A stretch of DNA of 64,000 nucleotides from Candidatus Nitrosotenuis uzonensis (GCF_000723185.1 NZ_CBTY010000009.1:248001-312000); one strand, 5' to 3'; counted from the first letter of the stretch, positions 9,421 through 17,949 are shown. The notes: generated by a model from the letters alone, not told the origin. Numbers and translations are program-made.

Positions 9421-10029
9421 TTATTTTTTCTTTGCAACCATGCTTACGAAATACTGGTGCAGGGACACATCGTGAGTCAGTTCCGGATGAAATGACGTTG
9501 CAAGAATATTTGCCTGCTTTACTGCGACTATTTTCTCGTTGAATTTTGATATTATTTCCACGCCCTTGCCAATATCCTCGATTGAAGGCGCCCTGATAAA
9601 GACTCCCTTTGTCTTTGCAATTCCAAGCGGCTGCGCCGAAACCTCGGCCTCAAACGAATCCTTTTGCCTTCCAAAGGAATTGCGTTCCACGCGGACATCG
9701 AGCAGGTCAAGCAGTGGCTGGTTGGTCTTTCCCACTACCCTGTCCTTTGCATTTTTTGATAGCAGAATCAGACCTGCACAGATGCCAAAGACTGGCATTC
9801 CAGATTGGATCTTTTCCTTGATTGTCTTTATCGCACCGCTTACAAGTGACATCTGCCCGATCATCGTGCTCTCACCGCCAGGAATTATCAGGCCGTCAAG
9901 CTTGGAGATCTGCTCAGGTGTCTTTACTGCCCTGACCGTTCCCTTTATGCCAAGCTTTGCCATCGCAGTCTTTGTAGCTGAAACATTCTCTGCTACATCG
10001 CCCTGAACACCCAAAACGCCAATATTCAT
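9421..10029 (-). CDS. pdxT: Pyridoxal 5'-phosphate synthase glutaminase subunit PdxT
   Basis: 202 aa. Hydrolyses glutamine and channels ammonia to PdxS. Class I glutaminase triad: nucleophile Cys84 in [10 protein letters not shown], and His-Glu in SFHPELT near the C-terminus; IIPGGEST is the substrate loop. Overlaps the pdxS stop by 4 bases (ATGA-type overlap at 10026-10029), so the two are translated as a pair. Confidence 0.97.
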   Translation of the reverse strand: MNIGVLGVQGDVAENVSATKTAMAKLGIKGTVRAVKTPEQISKLDGLIIPGGESTMIGQMSLVSGAIKTIKEKIQSGMPVFGICAGLILLSKNAKDRVVGKTNQPLLDLLDVRVERNSFGRQKDSFEAEVSAQPLGIAKTKGVFIRAPSIEDIGKGVEIISKFNEKIVAVKQANILATSFHPELTHDVSLHQYFVSMVAKKK

Positions 10030-11012
10030 GCCGCGGAACCACGCTCCTGCATTCTCAATTCAAGATTCTTAACATCAAGCCCGAGCATAGACTGTCTTTC
10101 ATCAATCATCCTCTGAGCTTCTTTTACCTTATCTGCATCCTCCCAGAATGTGGTTGCAAGAACTATGGCTCTTGCTCTTTCCTTTGCGTCGTCAGCTTTG
10201 AATATTCCAGAGCCAACAAAAATACCATCGCATCCAAGCGACATAAGATACGCTGCATCAGCTGGCGTTGCTATTCCCCCAGCAGCAAAATTTACAACAG
10301 GCAGCCTCCCAATCTTTGCAGTCTGTTCTACCAGCTCGTACGAGACTTTGAACTCACGTGCCATCTTCACCAGATCCTGATTGTCCCCAGAGTCGTAAAT
10401 TGATTTAATTAATCGTAATTCCTCATTTACTTTTTTTATGTGGGTTACTGCCTCAGCCACGTTCCCTGTTCCAGGCTCTCCCTTTGTTCTTATCATTGCT
10501 GCACCCTCCTCTATTCTTCGCAAAGCCTCCGCAAGCGATCTTGCACCGTTTACAAATGGCGTTGTAAAATCCCACTTCCATATGTGATGTGTTTCATCAG
10601 CTGGCGTGAGCACCTCAGATTCGTCAATCATGTCCACGTTTGTCTCTTCCAGCACCCGTGCCTCATACACGTGCCCTATCCTGCACTTTGCCATAACCGG
10701 AATAGTAACTGCATCCATTATCTCTTCTATAACACGTATGCTGGCAGTTCTTGCAACTCCTCCTGCCTTCCTAACATCAGATGGAAGCTTGTCAAGGACC
10801 ATGACCGATACTGCTCCTGCCTCTTCCGCAATCTGTGCTTGCTCTACGGTTGTCACATCCATTACCACGCCGTTTTTGAGCATGTGTGCGAATCCACGTT
10901 TTAGTGTCGATGTGCCCCTAGAGATCGTAAACTCGCCAACTTTCTCGCTAATCCTTCCCTTAGCACCTTCTATATTGCCAGAAAGAGGAATCATATTACC
11001 AGATTCAGCCAA
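10026..11012 (-). CDS. pdxS: Pyridoxal 5'-phosphate synthase subunit PdxS
   Basis: 328 aa (beta/alpha)8 barrel that makes PLP from ribose 5-phosphate, glyceraldehyde 3-phosphate and ammonia. The Lys of MVLDKLPSD and of [11 protein letters not shown] are the two Schiff-base lysines; [12 protein letters not shown] and [12 protein letters not shown] form the phosphate-binding end. Starts at ATG 11012. The preceding sequence on this strand has a TTATAAATAAT tract about 11015-11025 as part of the promoter region. First gene of the pdxS-pdxT operon. Ribose 5-phosphate would come from the pentose phosphate operon near 52 kb. Confidence 0.97.
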   Translation of the reverse strand: MAESGNMIPLSGNIEGAKGRISEKVGEFTISRGTSTLKRGFAHMLKNGVVMDVTTVEQAQIAEEAGAVSVMVLDKLPSDVRKAGGVARTASIRVIEEIMDAVTIPVMAKCRIGHVYEARVLEETNVDMIDESEVLTPADETHHIWKWDFTTPFVNGARSLAEALRRIEEGAAMIRTKGEPGTGNVAEAVTHIKKVNEELRLIKSIYDSGDNQDLVKMAREFKVSYELVEQTAKIGRLPVVNFAAGGIATPADAAYLMSLGCDGIFVGSGIFKADDAKERARAIVLATTFWEDADKVKEAQRMIDERQSMLGLDVKNLELRMQERGSAA

Positions 11013-11045
11013 TTGATTATTTATAATAGTCGTCGCATAATGCTG

Positions 11046-12284
11046 CTACTTCTTTTTAAATTCCACATTAACTGATGGAATTTCTGACATGGATTTATGA
11101 ATCATCACGATAAACCAGAGCATACCTGCAAGAACTAACAATCCCGACGTAGCAAAAACAACAGTAAGGTCGCTGTGGACAGATTTTTCAATAATATAAT
11201 TGCCTGCAGTGCGAAGTCCAAGCGCTGCCACAATCAAAAGTAGAGGCACTCTGCTGAACTTTAGAAATTCTATTGATTTGCCTATTATTGGAGGCAGCAT
11301 AAGCGGCAGGAATAGCATTATTGTTATCCCGATAAACCCTATTGCAGTATAATGTATTGCAAGATCATAAAATAGGAAACCATTGTACAGGTAGAACATT
11401 ATCCCCATTGTGAATCCTGCAATCAGAAACAAAAACGCAATCCTAGTGTGTCGTTGAATCATATCGTATCTGGCCTTTTTCTCCCCCGGCATCATCTTCA
11501 ATATCTCACTGTTATCAAAACCACCGTAAATGTACGATGATGCGGCAAAAAGCAACGCAGTTAAAATCATCACTACATTGAACGCTATAAGAATTACAGC
11601 ATCACCATAATACATTGAAGCAATACCCAGTGCGCAACCCACCGCCGCCGCTGCAAGACAAGCCACAGTAAGATTTCTTCTCGGCCTTATGAATCCAAGA
11701 AAAGACGGAAGTGTTTTGTACTTGACGCCAAATATCATAAGAGTTGGAAACATCAGCCACACCTGTATGTAATTTAGTGTGTTGATTTCAGCCGCAGTTA
11801 CTAACGGTAGAATGTGTATCAGAGATAGCATTATTATCGCCATTATGAAAAAGTAGTCTGCCTCTCTGAGCAGTTTTGGAGCAATTCTTATCGTGTAAAT
11901 GCTCATGGATGCAAATATCATTATTCCCCCCAATCGAATAAGCTCCGAATATGCAAGGCTCTCAGATCTGCTCACTTTTTGCACTAATTCCAATATCAGC
12001 GAGACAAGTACCAACACAAATGAGAGTGCAGCAAGATTGTTAGAAGGAAGCGCGGCGTTACGAAATCTCGGAATTATCATATAGCTTACACCCATTATCA
12101 TCAATGTGAGAAAACCCTCAGTCTGCACTGTCTTGTGAATTTGAAATAGATCAGAGACTTCTGCAATCCTAATCCCAAGAAGCGAGAACATCCAAAGTGA
12201 GCCTATTGACACGCCAAAAAACGAAAGCAATACTGCCGAAATGATAAACGGGCGCCCTATTGGAGAGTAATTTATTCCGCTCAT
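11046..12284 (-). CDS. NnrS-like polytopic membrane protein
   Basis: 412 aa with about 12 membrane helices. HKTVQTEGFLTLMIMGVSYMIIPRF (about residues 49-73; His49) resembles the first His-bearing helix of the NnrS family (haem- and copper-linked proteins of nitric oxide physiology), and AIHYTAIGFIGITIM in a later helix resembles haem-copper oxidase subunit I folds. An ammonia oxidiser makes and meets NO, so a role in NO handling would make sense, but this is inference. Overlaps the upstream anchored protein by 4 bases, forming a two-gene operon. Confidence 0.65.
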   Translation of the reverse strand: MSGINYSPIGRPFIISAVLLSFFGVSIGSLWMFSLLGIRIAEVSDLFQIHKTVQTEGFLTLMIMGVSYMIIPRFRNAALPSNNLAALSFVLVLVSLILELVQKVSRSESLAYSELIRLGGIMIFASMSIYTIRIAPKLLREADYFFIMAIIMLSLIHILPLVTAAEINTLNYIQVWLMFPTLMIFGVKYKTLPSFLGFIRPRRNLTVACLAAAAVGCALGIASMYYGDAVILIAFNVVMILTALLFAASSYIYGGFDNSEILKMMPGEKKARYDMIQRHTRIAFLFLIAGFTMGIMFYLYNGFLFYDLAIHYTAIGFIGITIMLFLPLMLPPIIGKSIEFLKFSRVPLLLIVAALGLRTAGNYIIEKSVHSDLTVVFATSGLLVLAGMLWFIVMIHKSMSEIPSVNVEFKKK

Positions 12285-12832
12285 GGGCCGGCTTGCTTGA
12301 GCAGTGCATCAAGAGTTGATCCCACCTGTGTCACGATAGGCGGTATCAGAGTTGATGTGGCGTTCTGCTCTACCCATTGAATTTGTTTTGTGTTCCCATT
12401 CAAGATTATTTTGAGTGAAAATTTAACATATTCTGTTTTTTCCTCATCAGCTGAAATCACATCAATTGGTATCTGCATAAATCCTGTCTCCTTGACAAGC
12501 GCTGTGATCTTTTTTACTTCTGCTTTCTCCAATACGAATGTTTTTTCAGGAAACGCTGAACCTGCCTCTGTGAGCAAATATCTTGCCACCCCATCATTTG
12601 ATATTGTAAGAATCTCCGTCTTTTGCGGTGTGAGTCTATCCGTTACTCCAAGTGAGATCTTTTTTAGATGATGTTTTGTGAACTCTACTGATATTCTATC
12701 ATCCGCGTTTGCAGCACTGAACGGAATCTGTGGGTTGGTAATCATCGGAATTGCAATCATGATTGCCAGAATTATCGGTATTGAAGATATGATAAGTATC
12801 AGGGGTTTTGCCATCAACTTATTGCCTTCCAA
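12281..12832 (-). CDS. Membrane-anchored protein of unknown function, partner of the NnrS-like protein
   Basis: 183 aa. One N-terminal membrane segment (about 9-33, LILIISSIPIILAIMIAIPM) and an extracytoplasmic domain of alternating strands and helices, ending in a TLDALLKQAGP tail. I recognise no family. Start could also be the second Met (residue 7). It is cotranscribed with the NnrS-like gene through a 4-base overlap, so it is probably an accessory subunit or sensor for it. Confidence 0.6.
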   Translation of the reverse strand: MEGNKLMAKPLILIISSIPIILAIMIAIPMITNPQIPFSAANADDRISVEFTKHHLKKISLGVTDRLTPQKTEILTISNDGVARYLLTEAGSAFPEKTFVLEKAEVKKITALVKETGFMQIPIDVISADEEKTEYVKFSLKIILNGNTKQIQWVEQNATSTLIPPIVTQVGSTLDALLKQAGP

Positions 12833-12943
12833 TTCGATAATAAATCTAATTCAAGAAAATCAAGACAACCAATAACAGATAGAATAAATCCAAGTCCCAG
12901 TTTTTCTTAGTTGTGGGGTCGTAGCCTAGCCTGGTAGGGCGAC

Positions 12944-12964
12944 TATGATGAAAGTCATCGCTAA
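12944..12964 (+). other. Noncanonical 21-nt intron in tRNA-Trp (position 28/29)
   Basis: The fold is a relaxed bulge-helix-bulge: helix GGCG/CGCT, 3-nt bulge ACT, inner hairpin ATGAT-GAAA-GTCAT, and 3-nt bulge AAA. Cutting after the second base of each bulge (AC|T and AA|A) gives exactly the anticodon stem that pairs with CCTGT. The splice position is in the 5' strand of the anticodon stem. Excised by the tRNA splicing endonuclease; RtcB would ligate. Confidence 0.8.
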
Positions 12965-12973
12965 AGGCTCCAG

Positions 12974-13026
12974 AAGTAAAAACCCAAACTGATTTCACAA
13001 GATGATGTGAGTTTGGAGCTGCAGTG
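12974..13026 (+). other. Canonical-position 53-nt intron in tRNA-Trp (37/38)
   Basis: The intron follows G37 of loop CTCCAG and resumes at A38 (13027). A strong internal hairpin CCAAACT/AGTTTGG (12984-12990 and 13010-13016) fills it. The central helix next to the cut sites is imperfect: CTCC would face GCAG with one C-C mismatch. TTTGGAGC (13013-13020) could alternatively pair with the anticodon loop. Confidence 0.75.
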
Positions 13027-13064
13027 ACCTGTAGATCGCCGGTTCAACTCCGGTCGGCCCCACG

Positions 13065-15350
13065 TTACTTATTTTTCTCTCTTAGCACATTTAGCGCAGA
13101 GCCCTGTCTGAACCATTCTATTTGTGCAGAGTTATACGAATGTAATAGTTCAATCTCGTCTTTGCTGCCGTCCAAGTGATCTAGTATGCACTTTACAGAT
13201 CTTCCTTGTGCCAACTTGTCAAGATTTACAAGTGAGATTCTATCATCCTCACGTACCTTGTCATAGTCTGAAGGGTTTGAGAAGGTAAGCGCAAGTATTC
13301 CCTGTTTTTTCAGATTCGTCTCATGTATTCTTGCAAAGCTTTTTGCAATCACTGCGCCGCATCCTAGATATCTTGGCGTTAGAGCCGCGTGCTCTCTACT
13401 ACTGCCTTCCCCGTAGTTGTTATCTCCTATTATCACCCACTTGAGCCCACGCGATTTGTACTGGCGGGCTATGCTTGGAAGCGATTCTACATTTCCTGTG
13501 AGAATGTTTTTGCCTTTTCCTACTTCGCCTGAAAACGCGTTTACCGCGCCAAGCAAAAGGTTATCACTTAGCTTATCAAGGTGTCCCCGGTACATTAGCC
13601 ACGGCCCTGCAGGCGATATGTGATCTGTGGTGCATTTGCCCTTTGCTTTCACCATGACTGGCATCCCAGTAAGATCTTTTCCGTTCCACTTTTCAAACGG
13701 TTCTAATAGTTGAAGACGGGTGCTGTTTTTGTCAACTAGGACTTCCACAGAATCTGGGTCTTGTGCAGGCGGGACATAAACATCAATACCGGTCTTAAAT
13801 CCACTTGAAGGCACTTCTGGCGCAACCTCAGGAGGTTGCAGTTTGAACTTTGTTCCATCTTTGGCAACCAGTTCATCAGATACTGGATTGAATGATAGTT
13901 TACCTCCAAGAGATAACGCAATTATCAGCTCTGGACTACCAATAAAATTCATAGTGTTTCTCTTCCCGTCATTTCTTCCAGGAAAATTTCGATTGAACGA
14001 TGTGATTATGGTGTTAGCCTCATCTTTTTTTAGCTCCGGTCTGCTCCACTGTCCTATGCACGGTCCACATGCATTTGCAAGTACTGTAGCTCCAATTTCT
14101 TTGAGTACTTGCATCTGCCCGTCACGCTCAATTGTAGCTCGTATCTGTTCAGAACCAGGCGTCACAAGCAACGGAACTTTGGCCTTGACTCCTTTGCTTA
14201 TCGCCTGTTGTGCGATAGAGGATGCTCGTGACATGTCCTCGTACGATGAGTTTGTACAGCTTCCAATCAACGCGACCGAGATCTCATCAATGTATTTGTT
14301 CTCTTTTACATCTTTTGCAAGTTTTGATATCGGTCTTGCCAAGTCAGGTGTGTGTGGCCCCACTATGTGCGGCTCAAGTTTTGAAAGATCAATCTCTATT
14401 ACCTTGTCAAAATATTTTTCAGGATTTTGTTCCACTTCCGGATCTTCTGTGAGCAAGTCTTTGTGTTTGTTTGCAACATCTGCAATCTCTGCTCTCCCTG
14501 TAGCCCTAAGGTAGACATCCATTTTTTCATCATATGGAAATATTGAACAAGTAGCGCCTATTTCTGCGCCCATGTTTGTGATTGTGGCTTTTCCTGTACA
14601 GCTTATTGTCTTTGCGCCTGGGCCAAAGTACTCGATTACAGCGTTGGTACCTCCCGATACGGTAAGCTGTCCGGCCACATACAAGATGATGTCTTTTGGG
14701 GCAGTCCACCCATTCATCTGTCCTTTAAGATACACACCTATTCTCTTCGGATACAATAGCTCCCAAGGCATACCTGCCATCACTTCTGCAGCATCCATAC
14801 CTCCAACACCGACGGCAATCATACCAAGACCACCAGCATTGGGTGTGTGAGAGTCAGTTCCGATCATAAGGCCGCCAGGAAACGCATAGTTTTCGAGGAC
14901 CACCTGATGAATGATTCCAGCTCCGGGCTTCCAAAATCCCGCACCGTATTTTCTTGCAGCGGATTCTAAAAACTTGTACACTTCGTTGTTTTCATATATG
15001 GCAAGCCGGGTGTCTTCCTCAGCACCTACCTTGGCCTGAATTAAATGGTCGCAGTGAACCGTAGTCGGAAGCGCAACCTGTTTTAGGCCTGCCTGCATAA
15101 ATTCTAGCATTACAGTTTGTCCCGTTACATCCTGCAGTGCAACCCTGTCAGGCTTTAAGAAGACGTAGCTTTTACCTCGTTCCGGCTCTTTTTGGTCATA
15201 TTCTGACATATGACCTATTAGAATTTTTTCTGACAATGTCAGAGGTCGGTTGACCAGTTTTCTGAATTTTGAAATGTTTTGCTCTAGCTTTTTGTAAACA
15301 TCAAGGACAAGTGCAGATGTAGTCTGAATTTCCATTTCCGGGTATCGCAT
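13065..15350 (-). CDS. acn: Aconitate hydratase
   Basis: 761 aa, the size of mitochondrial-type aconitases. Isomerises citrate and isocitrate in the TCA cycle using a [4Fe-4S] cluster held by Cys in SCTNSSYEDM and ANACGPCIGQW. Other signatures are TVHCDHLIQA, GTDSHTPNAGGLG and the C-terminal swivel-domain GDNNYGEGSSREHAALTPR. Starts at ATG 15350. Its 3' end nearly touches the tRNA-Trp gene on the other strand. Confidence 0.97.
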   Translation of the reverse strand: MRYPEMEIQTTSALVLDVYKKLEQNISKFRKLVNRPLTLSEKILIGHMSEYDQKEPERGKSYVFLKPDRVALQDVTGQTVMLEFMQAGLKQVALPTTVHCDHLIQAKVGAEEDTRLAIYENNEVYKFLESAARKYGAGFWKPGAGIIHQVVLENYAFPGGLMIGTDSHTPNAGGLGMIAVGVGGMDAAEVMAGMPWELLYPKRIGVYLKGQMNGWTAPKDIILYVAGQLTVSGGTNAVIEYFGPGAKTISCTGKATITNMGAEIGATCSIFPYDEKMDVYLRATGRAEIADVANKHKDLLTEDPEVEQNPEKYFDKVIEIDLSKLEPHIVGPHTPDLARPISKLAKDVKENKYIDEISVALIGSCTNSSYEDMSRASSIAQQAISKGVKAKVPLLVTPGSEQIRATIERDGQMQVLKEIGATVLANACGPCIGQWSRPELKKDEANTIITSFNRNFPGRNDGKRNTMNFIGSPELIIALSLGGKLSFNPVSDELVAKDGTKFKLQPPEVAPEVPSSGFKTGIDVYVPPAQDPDSVEVLVDKNSTRLQLLEPFEKWNGKDLTGMPVMVKAKGKCTTDHISPAGPWLMYRGHLDKLSDNLLLGAVNAFSGEVGKGKNILTGNVESLPSIARQYKSRGLKWVIIGDNNYGEGSSREHAALTPRYLGCGAVIAKSFARIHETNLKKQGILALTFSNPSDYDKVREDDRISLVNLDKLAQGRSVKCILDHLDGSKDEIELLHSYNSAQIEWFRQGSALNVLREKNK

Positions 15351-15406
15351 CTATGTTAACCATTAATTAGTTATAAATCAAATCAGAGTTGGATCCTCAT
15401 CATGCA

Positions 15407-15418
15407 AAATCATGATTT
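15407..15418. repeat. 12-bp palindrome between aconitase and the next gene
   Basis: AAATCATGATTT is a perfect palindrome in the divergent intergenic region (15351-15504), 57 bases upstream of the aconitase start. A dimeric regulator could bind here. No other copy was noticed in the window. Confidence 0.3.
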
Positions 15419-15504
15419 GTCCTAACAGTTATAAGCCAAAAACAGTCTATACTAGTAGGTGCAGGTCATGGTGTATATTTTGTCTGTAAGAGGTGGAAAT
15501 CTGT

Positions 15505-16140
15505 TTGGTCAATAAAGGATTTCCGACTTTTGGCATGTCACAAGCAGGTGCGTTTATTGCTGCCCTGAAAAACTACAATCTTCCCGATTTCATTTTGAAA
15601 AAAATTGCAAAAGAATGCAATTCAAATCTTTTAGAGAGAGGCCGACTCGATGACAGGCTTCAAAGTATGAACGATCAGGCTCTCACCATGCTGCATCGAA
15701 TCTTCATAGATTGTGAGAGTGATGATGCAGGCAAATTTGCAGACTATAGGTTCTATGCCTATGTGGCAAGCATGTATCACAAGTGCGATATTTTGATTAA
15801 TGAGACCATTCCTGGCGCGTCAGGAAAAAATCACAAAGTACCTGTAGCGGTAAAAAACAACGGCATGTACATAGCCGTAGCTTTTAACAAATCAACTGGA
15901 ACCCCTGTCCAGAAAAGAGAAGCCATCAAATTTTACGGAATTGTAGACGACGTGAAAAGAGGCGACCATGGAACCATGCTGACAGATGCAATATTTGGAA
16001 CCTCTGTCGGATTCAAGGGCGAATCACTAGTAGAGCTTGAGAAACTAAGCAAATCACGCAAATCCGACGCAGAGAATAGACTGGAAATCAAGACAGCAAA
16101 CTTTGAGAATAGAATCTATTCTGTAACCAAGTGTAGCTAA
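15505..16140 (+). CDS. Conserved-looking protein of unknown function
   Basis: About 211 aa, cytosolic, no membrane segment. I chose TTG 15505 because GAGGTGG (about 15490-15496) is placed 8 bases ahead as a ribosome binding site; GTG 15493 is the alternative and lies inside that site. The middle (KVPVAVKNNGMYIAVAFNKSTG, then VQKREAIKFYGIVDD) has hydrophobic strands with charged ends that could suit a nuclease-like fold, but I do not recognise a family. Convergent 4-base overlap with the zinc-ribbon gene. Confidence 0.6.
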   Translation: MVNKGFPTFGMSQAGAFIAALKNYNLPDFILKKIAKECNSNLLERGRLDDRLQSMNDQALTMLHRIFIDCESDDAGKFADYRFYAYVASMYHKCDILINETIPGASGKNHKVPVAVKNNGMYIAVAFNKSTGTPVQKREAIKFYGIVDDVKRGDHGTMLTDAIFGTSVGFKGESLVELEKLSKSRKSDAENRLEIKTANFENRIYSVTKCS

Positions 16141-16355
16141 ATCCACCGAGTTCCCTCACTTTCATAGTATTTTATTTTAGCTCTAGAGTGGCGCGGCCTC
16201 TTGTGTAACACCGAGTTGCAACAAGGACATTTTGCATCATCCCATTTCAAGTAGACATCGCATGTACCACATCTTTTCTGGCCGTTATATCTGAGCGATA
16301 CCTGGCCCAGAAATTCCGCATATCTTGTTTTACACGCACCTTTGCACTTTAACAT
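16137..16355 (-). CDS. Small zinc-binding protein
   Basis: 72 aa. Cys pattern CKGAC near the N-terminus, CGTC and CPCC in the middle suggests one or two zinc ribbons; the C-terminal half is basic (KRPRHSRAKIKYY), consistent with nucleic acid binding. Starts at ATG 16355. It overlaps the stop of the unknown gene upstream by 4 bases. No named family recognised. Confidence 0.65.
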   Translation of the reverse strand: MLKCKGACKTRYAEFLGQVSLRYNGQKRCGTCDVYLKWDDAKCPCCNSVLHKRPRHSRAKIKYYESEGTRWI

Positions 16356-16402
16356 TGAATTGCATTGTTGTGCGAAAATTAAAACAACTGGTGATTCTAT
16401 TA

Positions 16403-16966
16403 TTACCTAAATCCTGATGTGTCAATTGTCAAAAAATACGGATTTGTGCTCGTCTTCTCAAAGTTTTTTCCGTATTGCTCAAAAGGTAAACCACCAAACA
16501 CGTGCTTTGACCAAGCATCGTGAACTATATCAGATTGTTTTTTTACTTTATTTTGTCGTAAAAACTCGTGCGATAGCTCGTGCGAGACCACAGTGCAGTT
16601 TTTTTGCGCCAAGAACAAAACATCATCCTCATCCTTCGGTTTCTGCCAGAGAATCATAGCAAAATTTTCCGCATAGTATCCCTCACACGGGCAGTCAGTC
16701 CACAACGGTCTGAAGTGACACAAGTAAAAGTGAAATGTATTCTTACCCCTACTCCTGTGATCTTCCAAGAGCACCGATGTGTCAAGCCGCGAGAGCAATC
16801 CCTGCCTGTGCGCCACCATCTCATCGCATTGCACCTGAACGTCTTTTGAAAATGTATCCATCACCCATTTTTTGTAAAATTGTGCCATCAACTTGACATA
16901 TTCGAATTCCTTTGTGCGTTTACCAAGATCGTCCTTATCTATGACAAATACAAAATTCAGCAGCAT
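16403..16966 (-). CDS. Putative zinc metallopeptidase (HExxH)
   Basis: 187 aa. The motif VSHELSHEFLRQ (about residues 126-137) is a canonical HExxH zinc site, with the second His followed by Glu. No signal peptide or clear membrane segment, so probably cytosolic. The rest of the protein (for example FHFYLCHFRPLWTDCPCEGYYAE) matches no family I know. The third ligand could be a downstream His or Glu (VHDAW region). Confidence 0.6.
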   Translation of the reverse strand: MLLNFVFVIDKDDLGKRTKEFEYVKLMAQFYKKWVMDTFSKDVQVQCDEMVAHRQGLLSRLDTSVLLEDHRSRGKNTFHFYLCHFRPLWTDCPCEGYYAENFAMILWQKPKDEDDVLFLAQKNCTVVSHELSHEFLRQNKVKKQSDIVHDAWSKHVFGGLPFEQYGKNFEKTSTNPYFLTIDTSGFR

Positions 16967-16984
16967 AACAATAAAAAGAAGTAG

Positions 16985-17224
16985 TTAAGATTGACCCTCA
17001 ATACCCATCAGGGTCAGAGTAGATCGGATTTTCTCGATTTTGCGTATCTTCCAAGTGATGGTCTCACGTAAAGCCTCAACAGTTGGAGATTCGATTTTGG
17101 CCAAGATGTCGTATGCACCAAATGTGCCATGAACTTCCTTTACACCCTCAAGCGACTTTAGTTGCTTGATGATGGCTTCTTCGGAACCAAGTTCGCAATT
17201 TATTAAAACGTATGCTGTCGCCAT
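16985..17224 (-). CDS. Stand-alone Lrp/AsnC ligand-binding (RAM) domain protein
   Basis: About 79 aa from ATG 17224 (MATAYVLINCELG); an upstream in-frame GTG at 17239 is less likely. It is only the alpha-beta sandwich regulator of amino-acid metabolism domain, with GAYDILAKIES and the IRSTLTL strand. There is no DNA-binding HTH. Such free RAM proteins form dimers or octamers and may sense amino acids or modulate full-length Lrp proteins. A close paralogue lies at 45087-45329. Confidence 0.85.
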   Translation of the reverse strand: MATAYVLINCELGSEEAIIKQLKSLEGVKEVHGTFGAYDILAKIESPTVEALRETITWKIRKIEKIRSTLTLMGIEGQS

Positions 17225-17273
17225 GATTAAAGTATACACGTCGGGCTATATCAATAAACCTATTGCCCAGTTT

Positions 17274-17684
17274 CTATTTTTGAGAAATTCGTATTATTTC
17301 AGACCAGATCTTTGAAGAAACAGGCATTACAGAAAGGCGCGAGATTCGTACGAGTTCCCAGTCGGCAAACATCCTGTTGCCCTTAATTTCATCCAGTGTG
17401 ACCGGCCTGTTTAGTCTTTTTTTGTATTTGACATCAACTACAACGTAACGCTTGTTTTTCTCCTTTGGGTTTGGATATGCGTCAGATATTATCTGCATTA
17501 TGCCTACTATCTGCTTTTCATCTCCACTGTGGTAAAATAATGCAAGATCGCCTTTTTTCATCTGATTTATGTGTTTTAAAGCCAGGTTGTTATGAACACC
17601 GTCCCATGTTGTGGTCTTTTCCTTCTGGAGTTTGTCTATATTATACGTGCTTGGCTCCTGCTTGCAAAGCCAGTAGTTTGCCAT
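17274..17684 (-). CDS. EVE-domain protein
   Basis: About 136 aa starting MANYWLCKQEPSTYNIDKL at ATG 17684; the upstream extension lacks support. EVE proteins (PUA superfamily) bind modified nucleic acid bases. Typical features are KQEP near the N-terminus, TTWDGVHNN with the Trp-Asp-Gly-Val, MKKGDLALFYHSG and YVVVDVKYKKRL. A strongly structured sequence lies 33-104 bases upstream of the start and could be its leader. Confidence 0.85.
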   Translation of the reverse strand: MANYWLCKQEPSTYNIDKLQKEKTTTWDGVHNNLALKHINQMKKGDLALFYHSGDEKQIVGIMQIISDAYPNPKEKNKRYVVVDVKYKKRLNRPVTLDEIKGNRMFADWELVRISRLSVMPVSSKIWSEIIRISQK

Positions 17685-17716
17685 GCAGTCTGTGATCTTG
17701 TAAATGTAATAAATTG

Positions 17717-17788
17717 TACCCCGGCACTGACTCACATACTCTCACAGGTTTTTAGCCTATTCCTCAAGCATGCTCTGTGACCGGGGTA
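17717..17788. ncRNA. Candidate structured RNA element (class unknown)
   Basis: TACCCCGG (17717-17724) pairs perfectly with CCGGGGTA (17781-17788), 56 bases apart. Inside, TCACAG/CTGTGA-type pairing on the reverse strand (5' TCACAG next to the outer stem, CTGTGA within) extends it. On the reverse strand ACA follows the outer stem, as in H/ACA RNAs, but no clear pocket geometry is seen. On the forward strand the element is followed by TATTTTTG. Strand cannot be decided. It may be an independent RNA or the 5' leader of the EVE gene. It does not fold as a tRNA. Confidence 0.45.
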
Positions 17789-17934
17789 TTTTTGCCCCAT
17801 GTCGCACACCTGGGTGAAACCGAAATTCATGTTTTAGCATCATAGTCATTCCAGTCCGTCTGTGTGTCTTATTAGGGCAACAAGTGATAGTATTATCTCA
17901 AATATTAAGTCAGACCTAAAAAAGGAAATAAAAT

Positions 17935-17949
17935 GCTCAGTTACTGAGC
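17935..17949 (-). terminator. Hairpin terminator with the stop codon in its loop
   Basis: GCTCAG (17935-17940) and CTGAGC (17944-17949) form a 6-bp stem. On the reverse strand the 3-nt loop is the TAA stop of the secreted coiled-coil gene, and the stem is followed by ATTTTATTTCCTTTTTT, a T-rich run suited to archaeal termination. Confidence 0.6.

Larger units (their letters stand above)
12915..13062 (+). tRNA. tRNA-Trp (CCA) split by two introns
   Basis: Acceptor GGGGTCG (12915-12921) pairs with CGGCCCC (13055-13061); discriminator A is at 13062; no CCA is encoded. T arm GCCGG-TTCAACT-CCGGT. The anticodon loop CTCCAGA appears only after removal of two introns, 12944-12964 and 12974-13026. 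The joined anticodon stem is then ACAGG/CCTGT, a perfect 5-bp match, and the variable loop is AGATC. Mature length 74 nt. The aconitase gene stop lies 2 bases away on the other strand. Confidence 0.85.

Noticed and set aside
12941-12974. Reading the insert as tRNA-Ile, -Phe or -Met (GAT, GAA or CAT triplets)
   Set aside because: None of these gives a paired anticodon stem; only the double-spliced form gives ACAGG/CCTGT with the loop CTCCAGA.
12944-13026. C/D box guide RNA within the tRNA-Trp introns, as known in Haloferax
   Set aside because: ATGATGA (12945-12951), CTGA (12989-12992) and GATGATG (13001-13007) resemble boxes C, D' and C', but the first lies in a separate intron, spacing is wrong and no final D box is found.
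16417-16849. Forward ORFs across the metallopeptidase gene
   Set aside because: Shadow frames; the reverse frame carries the HExxH motif.
17717-17788. A tRNA gene
   Set aside because: No T arm, no D arm and an inner stem in the wrong place.
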